Assembly: GCA_002418285.1 (NCBI GenBank)
Contig: DIDT01000031.1
Coordinates: 1 to 9,308, forward strand
Length of the DNA: 9,308 bases
Direction: 5' to 3'
Origin: Phycisphaerales bacterium UBA5793
Lineage (GTDB): Bacteria; Planctomycetota; Phycisphaerae; Phycisphaerales; UBA5793
Below, one piece after another: positions 5,719 through 9,308 of the stretch (the first letter of the stretch is position 1; the number at the start of each line of letters is the position of its first letter). The notes below the pieces were generated by a model. It was not told the origin of the DNA, did not search any database, and worked only from the letters and a program-made list of their open reading frames with translations. The position numbers and the translations under genes are program-made.

Positions 5719-6795
5719 ATGCTCCGCACCGATTCGCTCGACTACAACCTGCCGTCGCACCTCATCGCGACCCATCCCACGGCCCGGCGTGATGCCGCTC
5801 GCATGATGGTCCTCGATCGCGCCGGCCGAATCATCGCCCACGACACCGTCGCCGACCTGCCCCGCTATCTCACCCCCGGCGATGCGATCGTCCTCAACAA
5901 CTCCCGCGTCATTCCCGCCCGCTACGTCGCCCGCCGCCCCGACACCGGCGGCCACATCGAGGGCCTCTTTCTCCACCTCGCCGGCCGCCCCGACCTTGCC
6001 CTCTCCCTCCTCCGGCCCGGCTCCAAGGTCCGCCTCGGCCGGGAATACCTTTTCGAAACGCCCTCCGGTGACCTGCCCGACGCCCGCCTCATCGTCGAGG
6101 ATCGCGTGGAAGACCATTGGCTCGTCCGCCTCACCGGCCCCCACTCCTGGTTCGAAGTCCTCAACCAGGCCGGCCACGCCCCTCTGCCGCCTTACATCCT
6201 CCGGCGCCGCCGAGAGTTGGGCGATCTGGCCCTCGACCACCCCGAAGACCGCGACCAGTACCAGACCGTCTACGCCGGGCCAGACGGGGCTGTCGCCGCC
6301 CCCACCGCCGGCCTCCACTTCACTGCCGCCCTGCTGGACGCCTGCCGTGATCAGGGGGTCGAAACCGCGTTTCTCACCCTCCACGTCGGGGCCGGCACCT
6401 TCAAACCCGTCGAATGCGAAAACATCGAAGAGCACCCCATCCACGAAGAGTGGTTCTCGGTCCCCACCTCAACCCTCGACCTCCTCCGACGCACCAGCGC
6501 CACCGCGCGTCGCGTCATTGCCGTAGGCACCACGACTGTCCGCAGCCTCGAGAGCCTCGGCGATGCGCTTCCCCCGACCGGGCTGGACGCCGCCACCCGT
6601 CTGCTGATCACGCCCGGGTATCAGTTCCGCCACGTCGATGCCCTGCTCACCAATTTCCACCTCCCCCGATCATCGCTCATGGCGCTCGTCGGCGCGATGA
6701 TCGGCATCGACGCGCTGCTCGCCGCTTATCGGGAGGCGATCGACCGCGAATATCGCTTCTATTCCTACGGCGATTGCATGCTGATCCTGCCCTGA
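5719..6795 (+). CDS. queA: S-adenosylmethionine:tRNA ribosyltransferase-isomerase
   Basis: QueA transfers and rearranges the ribosyl group of SAM onto preQ1 in the wobble position of GUN-anticodon tRNAs, giving epoxyqueuosine, the penultimate step of queuosine synthesis in the cytoplasm. The 358 residues show the family signatures in order: DYNLPSHLIATHP near the start, GDAIVLNNSRVIPAR (54-68), QYQTVYAGPDGAVAAPTAGL plus HFT (180-202), LHVGAGTFKPV (221-231), IHEEWF (241-246), VIAVGTTTVRSLESL (266-280), LLTNFHLPRSSLMALV (309-324) and YRFYSYGDCMLI (345-356). The length is normal. The reading frame is open back to 5197, but homology begins at ATG 5719, preceded by a modest GGAA six bases away, so I use that start. 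No other queuosine gene is nearby. A GC hairpin lies 17 bases past the stop. Confidence 0.97.
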   Translation: MLRTDSLDYNLPSHLIATHPTARRDAARMMVLDRAGRIIAHDTVADLPRYLTPGDAIVLNNSRVIPARYVARRPDTGGHIEGLFLHLAGRPDLALSLLRPGSKVRLGREYLFETPSGDLPDARLIVEDRVEDHWLVRLTGPHSWFEVLNQAGHAPLPPYILRRRRELGDLALDHPEDRDQYQTVYAGPDGAVAAPTAGLHFTAALLDACRDQGVETAFLTLHVGAGTFKPVECENIEEHPIHEEWFSVPTSTLDLLRRTSATARRVIAVGTTTVRSLESLGDALPPTGLDAATRLLITPGYQFRHVDALLTNFHLPRSSLMALVGAMIGIDALLAAYREAIDREYRFYSYGDCMLILP

Positions 6796-6812
6796 TCGAC
6801 CTTGCCGCTCAC

Positions 6813-6826
6813 GGGGCACCCGCCCC
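6813..6826 (+). terminator. Weak hairpin after queA, possible terminator
   Basis: GGGGC-ACCC-GCCCC, a perfect all-GC 5-base stem with a 4-base loop, 17 bases beyond the queA stop. No T-run follows immediately, so intrinsic termination is doubtful. Confidence 0.3.
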
Positions 6827-6864
6827 CAAACTGTTGCGGTTTTGCGAAACAGAACACAAATCGC

Positions 6865-6893
6865 TTGCCGACTCCATCCGATACGACTATCTT
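6865..6893 (+). promoter_or_regulatory. Candidate sigma70-type promoter for infC
   Basis: TTGCCG and TATCTT with a 17-base spacer, each matching the consensus at four of six positions, in the comparatively AT-rich part of the intergenic region. By position it would give a leader of about 240 bases. A suggestion only. Confidence 0.25.
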
Positions 6894-7123
6894 GATGTTG
6901 CAGGATTGCGGCATTGTGCCAGTCGTTTGGCCGCCGCGCCGCTTCCATGATGGAGATCCAGCCATGAGGGAAACCCTTCCCCAGGCAACACATTGCTGTG
7001 TGACCGCGACGCCGGCTGTATGAGATCTCCCCGTCCCCGTTTCCGAGTTTTCGCTGCCTCGTGCAGAAGTGTTCGATCCGTCGCCACCGGTGCGGCTGGT
7101 CGGTTCGTTTAAGTCCGGCTCAC

Positions 7124-7140
7124 AAGGAGTACGTCCCATC
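7124..7140 (+). promoter_or_regulatory. Shine-Dalgarno and AUC start of infC
   Basis: AAGGAGT at 7124-7130 is the strongest ribosome-binding sequence in this region. Seven bases later ATC (7138-7140) lies in the infC frame. The first in-frame ATG (7156) would be 25 bases away and GTG 7069 lies upstream of the site. In many bacteria infC starts with AUU, AUC or AUA, which lets IF-3 repress its own translation. Confidence 0.7.
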
Positions 7141-7800
7141 GCACATCGCCGCTTTATGACCGCTCGAGATCAGCAGACGCGCCGCGAGCGCATCAATGAC
7201 ATGATCCGATTCTCGCCACTGCGCGTCATCGGTCCTGACAATGAGCAGCTCGGAGTCATCCCGCTTGAAGAGGCCAAACGCCTCGCTCAGGAAGCAGGTC
7301 TCGATCTCGTCGAGATTTCAGCAGATTCACGGCCCCCGGTCTGCAAGATCATGGACTTCGGCCGCTACAAGTACGAGCAGTCCAAGAAGGAAAAACGCTC
7401 AGCCGGCGGATCAAAGAAAAGCGAACTCAAGGAAGTTCGCCTCGGCCGCTCGCTCAAGATCGATCCCCACGACGTCGAGATCCGCGTCGAGCAGGCCCGC
7501 GGCTTCATCCTCGAGGGCCACAAGGTCCAGTTCGTCCAGCCCATGCGCGGCCGCGAGTTCCAGTACCGCGAGCAGGGCATCGCCCGACTCCGCGAAATCG
7601 AGGCCCGATTCGCCGACATCGGCAAAGTCGAAATGCCCGCCAAGTTTACCGGGCGTGCCGTCATCATGATCATCGCTGGCGATCGCTCGAAGATCATGGC
7701 CTACAAGAAGGCCCATCCGTCCAAGAAGTCCGCTGCGTCCGAGCCCGAAACCGAGCCTGAAACCGTCGAAATCGAGGCCGAAACGACCGATCAGGAGTGA
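7138..7800 (+). CDS. infC: Translation initiation factor IF-3
   Basis: IF-3 binds the 30S subunit, keeps it from joining 50S early and checks start codon and initiator tRNA pairing. The 220 residues show the N-terminal domain (RERINDMIRFSPLRVIG, GVIPLEEAKRLAQEAGLDLV, then EISADSRPPVCKIMDFGRYK, about 16-78), the lysine-rich linker helix (82-102) and the C-terminal domain (IDPHDVEIRVEQARGFILEG, KVQFVQPMRGREF, KFTGRAVIMIIAG, up to about 190). An acidic tail of about 20 residues (PETEPETVEIEAET) follows, longer than in E. coli IF-3. I place the start at ATC 7138 on the basis of the Shine-Dalgarno spacing; ATG 7156 is the fallback and would remove six residues. In many bacteria rpmI and rplT follow infC; here the next gene is a metallophosphoesterase. 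The AUC start predicts autoregulation by IF-3 itself. Confidence 0.95.
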   Translation: MAHRRFMTARDQQTRRERINDMIRFSPLRVIGPDNEQLGVIPLEEAKRLAQEAGLDLVEISADSRPPVCKIMDFGRYKYEQSKKEKRSAGGSKKSELKEVRLGRSLKIDPHDVEIRVEQARGFILEGHKVQFVQPMRGREFQYREQGIARLREIEARFADIGKVEMPAKFTGRAVIMIIAGDRSKIMAYKKAHPSKKSAASEPETEPETVEIEAETTDQE

Positions 7801-7934
7801 ACTGTCTCAGGACTTTCGCCGGAACACGCAACATCGCTGCGTCGTTTTCGTTTTACACGGGAGAGTGGCTGCAAACAACCGATATCAACTCCGTACAAGA
7901 AGGCGTCACAGCATCCATCGTGGGGATTCATCGC

Positions 7935-8696
7935 TTGGCGCGATTTGCATTCATCTCGGACGTACACGGTAACCTGCAGGCCCTCGAGGCCGTGCTGGCC
8001 TGCATTGACGACAAGGGCGTCGATGCCACCCTCTGCCTCGGCGATGTCGTCGGCTACGGCGCCCATCCCGGCGAGTGCCTCGACATCATCGCCGATCGCA
8101 ACATCTTCACCATTCAGGGCAACCACGACCTGAGCATCATCGACGACGTCGAAGCCCATCGCTTCAACCCCACCGCCCGCCTCTCGCTCGACTACACCCG
8201 CGATTGTCTCAGCGATGCGCATCGCGAGCAGATCGCGTCAATGCCGCGCCTCGCCGATCTCGATGATGCCACGCTCTGCCACGCCTCACCAGTGAGCGAC
8301 GGCTGCAGCGACTACATCCACGATCAGCAGATCGCCGCACTCGCCTACGGCGGCTTCGCCAACCACTGCCTCTTCGTCGGTCACACCCACATCCCCATCG
8401 CCTTCGGCACACCCGAAGTCGGCTACGCCGCCGTCGAGCCCAAAAACGTCCGCGTCGCCTTCCTCCCGCCCAACCTCCCCCTCCGACTCGACTGCCACTA
8501 CCGCTACATCATCAACCCCGGCAGCGTCGGCCAGCCGCGCGATGGCAACCCCGACGCCAGCTTCGGCATCCTCGATGTGAGTCAGCGCACCTTTACGGTC
8601 CACCGCGTGCCCTACCCCATCGAGCAGACTCAGGCCGCCATCATCGAAGCTGGCCTGCCCAACTTCCTCGCCCACCGCCTCCGCCTCGGCGCCTAA
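7935..8696 (+). CDS. Calcineurin-like metallophosphoesterase
   Basis: A 253-residue dimetal phosphoesterase with all motifs in order: FISDVHGN (6-13), CLGDVVGYG (34-42), GNHD (62-65), LCHASP (114-119, third-block histidine) and GHTH (149-152). A late NPGSVGQPRDG (194-204) is shared with the YfcE/MJ0936 type of small cytoplasmic phosphodiesterases. The substrate cannot be told from sequence. The frame is open back to GTG 7797, overlapping the infC stop, but the extra 46 residues look unlike the family and the DNA there is AT-richer. Homologues of this type begin M-x-[RK]-[FI]-x-[FI]-ISD, so I take TTG 7935, with GGGGA eight bases upstream; GTG 7920 is the alternative. The 134 bases after infC show no clear promoter or terminator, so read-through from infC is possible. 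Confidence 0.88.
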   Translation: MARFAFISDVHGNLQALEAVLACIDDKGVDATLCLGDVVGYGAHPGECLDIIADRNIFTIQGNHDLSIIDDVEAHRFNPTARLSLDYTRDCLSDAHREQIASMPRLADLDDATLCHASPVSDGCSDYIHDQQIAALAYGGFANHCLFVGHTHIPIAFGTPEVGYAAVEPKNVRVAFLPPNLPLRLDCHYRYIINPGSVGQPRDGNPDASFGILDVSQRTFTVHRVPYPIEQTQAAIIEAGLPNFLAHRLRLGA

Positions 8697-8760
8697 CGCC
8701 ACATTGCAACGCACTGCATCGACCGCTCCGCCGCGACCCGCAGCTCCCCAATGGTTAGCC

Positions 8761-8776
8761 GCGACGCACGCGTCGC
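8761..8776. repeat. Palindrome 1 of the 122-bp array
   Basis: GCGACGCACGCGTCGC, 7-base arms around AC, preceded by ATGGTTAGCC. It lacks the CGAAGCGCGCCTTCG block seen before copies 2 and 3. Confidence 0.7.
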
Positions 8777-8882
8777 AACGCCTGATCGCCACGCGCAACT
8801 AGCGTTCCATCCCATCCGCCGTAAGCTTGCCCACGATCGCGAGCAACATCGAAGCGCGCCTTCGCTTTCGCCATGTTTAGCC

Positions 8883-8898
8883 GCGACGCACGCGTCGC
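8883..8898. repeat. Palindrome 2 of the 122-bp array
   Basis: GCGACGCACGCGTCGC, identical to copy 1, preceded by ATGTTTAGCC and the hairpin block at 8841-8881. Confidence 0.75.
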
Positions 8899-9003
8899 AA
8901 AGCACCACTGCCCATCGCGCCCGTCGTTCGAAAGCACCCGCTGAACGCTTGTCCAGGATCCTGAGCAACGTCGAAGCGCGCCTTCGCTTTGGCTATGTTT
9001 AGC

Positions 9004-9021
9004 GGCGACGCATGCGTCGCC
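9004..9021. repeat. Palindrome 3 of the 122-bp array
   Basis: GGCGACGCATGCGTCGCC is a perfect 18-base palindrome. Relative to the other copies, both the outer pair and the central base have changed so that symmetry is improved. It lies five bases from the stop of the convergent minus-strand gene. Confidence 0.75.
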
Positions 9022-9026
9022 GCGCC

Positions 9027-9308
9027 TCACTCAAACCGCCACACCACCAACTGACTGATGGCGCATTCGTTCTGGACCACGGCTTGGAACAGGATGGTCT
9101 GGCCGCGTGCGATGAGTGGGACGGGGCGGGTGATGGTGGCCACGCCTTGCTGGTTGGCGATGGCTGTGCCGATGACGGTGGGGTTGTCGAGTTGCAGCGC
9201 GTTCTGCTGGAGATCGCAGCCGGGGATGCGCGTCCCGCCGCCGTGGCGCGAGTAGAGGAAGGTGGCGCGCGCGCCGGGGGTGACGCCGGAGATGGTGAGG
9301 GTGTTGTT
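9027..9308 (-). CDS. C-terminal end of a probable secreted or surface protein (cut by window end)
   Basis: The minus-strand frame ending at TGA 9027-9029 is open to the window edge, giving 93 residues. The sequence is beta-rich: LTISGVTPGARATFLYS, then IPGCDLQQNALQLDNP, VIGTAIANQQGVATITRPVP, and RGQTILFQAVVQNECAISQL ending VVWRF. Two cysteines (residues 31 and 82) could form a disulphide. This pattern (TPG..., PGC, A-x-x-x-G-x-A, QAV-x-x-x-x-C-x-x-S) is what I associate with the C-terminal domain of predicted secreted proteins in planctomycetes, which have no known biochemical role. The upstream part and any signal peptide lie outside the window. Codon third positions are strongly G/C, supporting coding. 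Confidence 0.72.
   Translation of the reverse strand, partial: NNTLTISGVTPGARATFLYSRHGGGTRIPGCDLQQNALQLDNPTVIGTAIANQQGVATITRPVPLIARGQTILFQAVVQNECAISQLVVWRFE

Larger units (their letters stand above)
6796..7137 (+). other. Intergenic region and probable infC leader
   Basis: 342 bases between queA and infC without a convincing gene. It holds a small GC hairpin just after queA, a candidate promoter near 6865-6893 and about 240 bases of potential 5' leader ending in a strong Shine-Dalgarno. I see no recognisable riboswitch or tRNA. Confidence 0.5.
8751..9021. repeat. Palindromic repeat array with a 122-bp period
   Basis: Three GCGACGC/GCGTCGC palindromes recur at exactly 122-base spacing (8761, 8883, 9005). 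The two later copies are each preceded by a nearly identical 41-base block (8841-8881 and 8963-9003, three differences), which contains a second small hairpin CGAAG-CGCGC-CTTCG. The bases between are much more diverged but align without gaps. The array fills the space between two convergent gene ends, as REP/BIME-type elements do, and may act as a bidirectional terminator. Apart from these repeats, 8697-9026 holds no gene. Confidence 0.78.

Noticed and set aside
5635..6444. 269-residue minus-strand frame rich in G, A, V and D
   Set aside because: Antisense of queA; composition typical of a shadow frame in high-GC DNA.
6988..7001. ACACA-TTGC-TGTGT hairpin in the infC leader
   Set aside because: A 5-base stem with few GC pairs; expected by chance in a region this long.
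6802..7023. 73-residue plus-strand frame between queA and infC
   Set aside because: No ribosome-binding site, cysteine/proline-rich random-looking sequence, and it begins inside the hairpin region after queA.
7069..7137. GTG 7069 as the start of infC
   Set aside because: It lies before the strong Shine-Dalgarno at 7124-7130, and the added residues are not part of the IF-3 fold.
8286..8798. 170-residue minus-strand frame
   Set aside because: Antisense of the metallophosphoesterase.
8693..9030. Minus-strand frames reading DACVAAKH and SEGAL(R) more than once
   Set aside because: These peptides are translations of the palindromic repeats, not of a gene; they overlap one another in different frames.
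9058..9255. 65-residue plus-strand frame at the right end
   Set aside because: Antisense to a beta-rich minus-strand protein end with better codon use.

Overview
The window reads as chromosomal DNA of a GC-rich bacterium, most likely a planctomycete of the Phycisphaerae type. This is inferred from the high GC content, the long spurious antisense reading frames, the stand-alone seven-bladed WD40 protein, the C-terminal domain of a planctomycete-style secreted protein, the small palindromic repeats after genes, and an infC that is not followed by rpmI-rplT. No sequence search was possible, so the lineage is an inference.

Left part (1-1893): the window opens inside the 3' end of a DegT/DnrJ/EryC1/StrS-type aminotransferase gene. 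The same 3' end, plus about 55 bp of downstream DNA with a small palindrome, occurs again at 1598-1893. There it belongs to a 5'-truncated copy that begins near 1451. Between the copies lies one WD40 beta-propeller gene of lower GC content. The arrangement (gene end, cargo gene, gene-end copy) is the most unusual architecture in the window.

Middle (1959-5547): three minus-strand genes follow one another: an M3-family (oligoendopeptidase F-like) metallopeptidase and, downstream of it, two small proteins I do not recognise. A divergent plus-strand gene encodes an 81-residue single-span membrane protein with a SHOCT-like tail. It converges, with a one-base gap between stop codons, on an unrecognised minus-strand gene. 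That gene's likely ATG sits inside an 11-bp perfect inverted repeat.

Right part (5719-9308): queA (tRNA queuosine synthesis), then a leader of about 340 bp, then infC (translation factor IF-3). infC appears to start at an AUC codon placed 7 nt after a strong Shine-Dalgarno sequence. Next is a calcineurin-like metallophosphoesterase with a probable TTG start. After it comes a short array with a 122-bp period carrying three GCGACGC/GCGTCGC palindromes. The array separates this gene from the convergent 3' end of a probable secreted or surface protein on the minus strand.

Functionally this is mostly ordinary housekeeping (tRNA modification, translation initiation, peptide hydrolysis, phosphoesterase). 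No defence system, prophage, CRISPR array, transposase or tRNA gene was found. The points most worth following are the duplicated aminotransferase end around the WD40 gene, the AUC start of infC, the 122-bp palindromic array and the inverted repeat over the start of the 4957-5547 gene.
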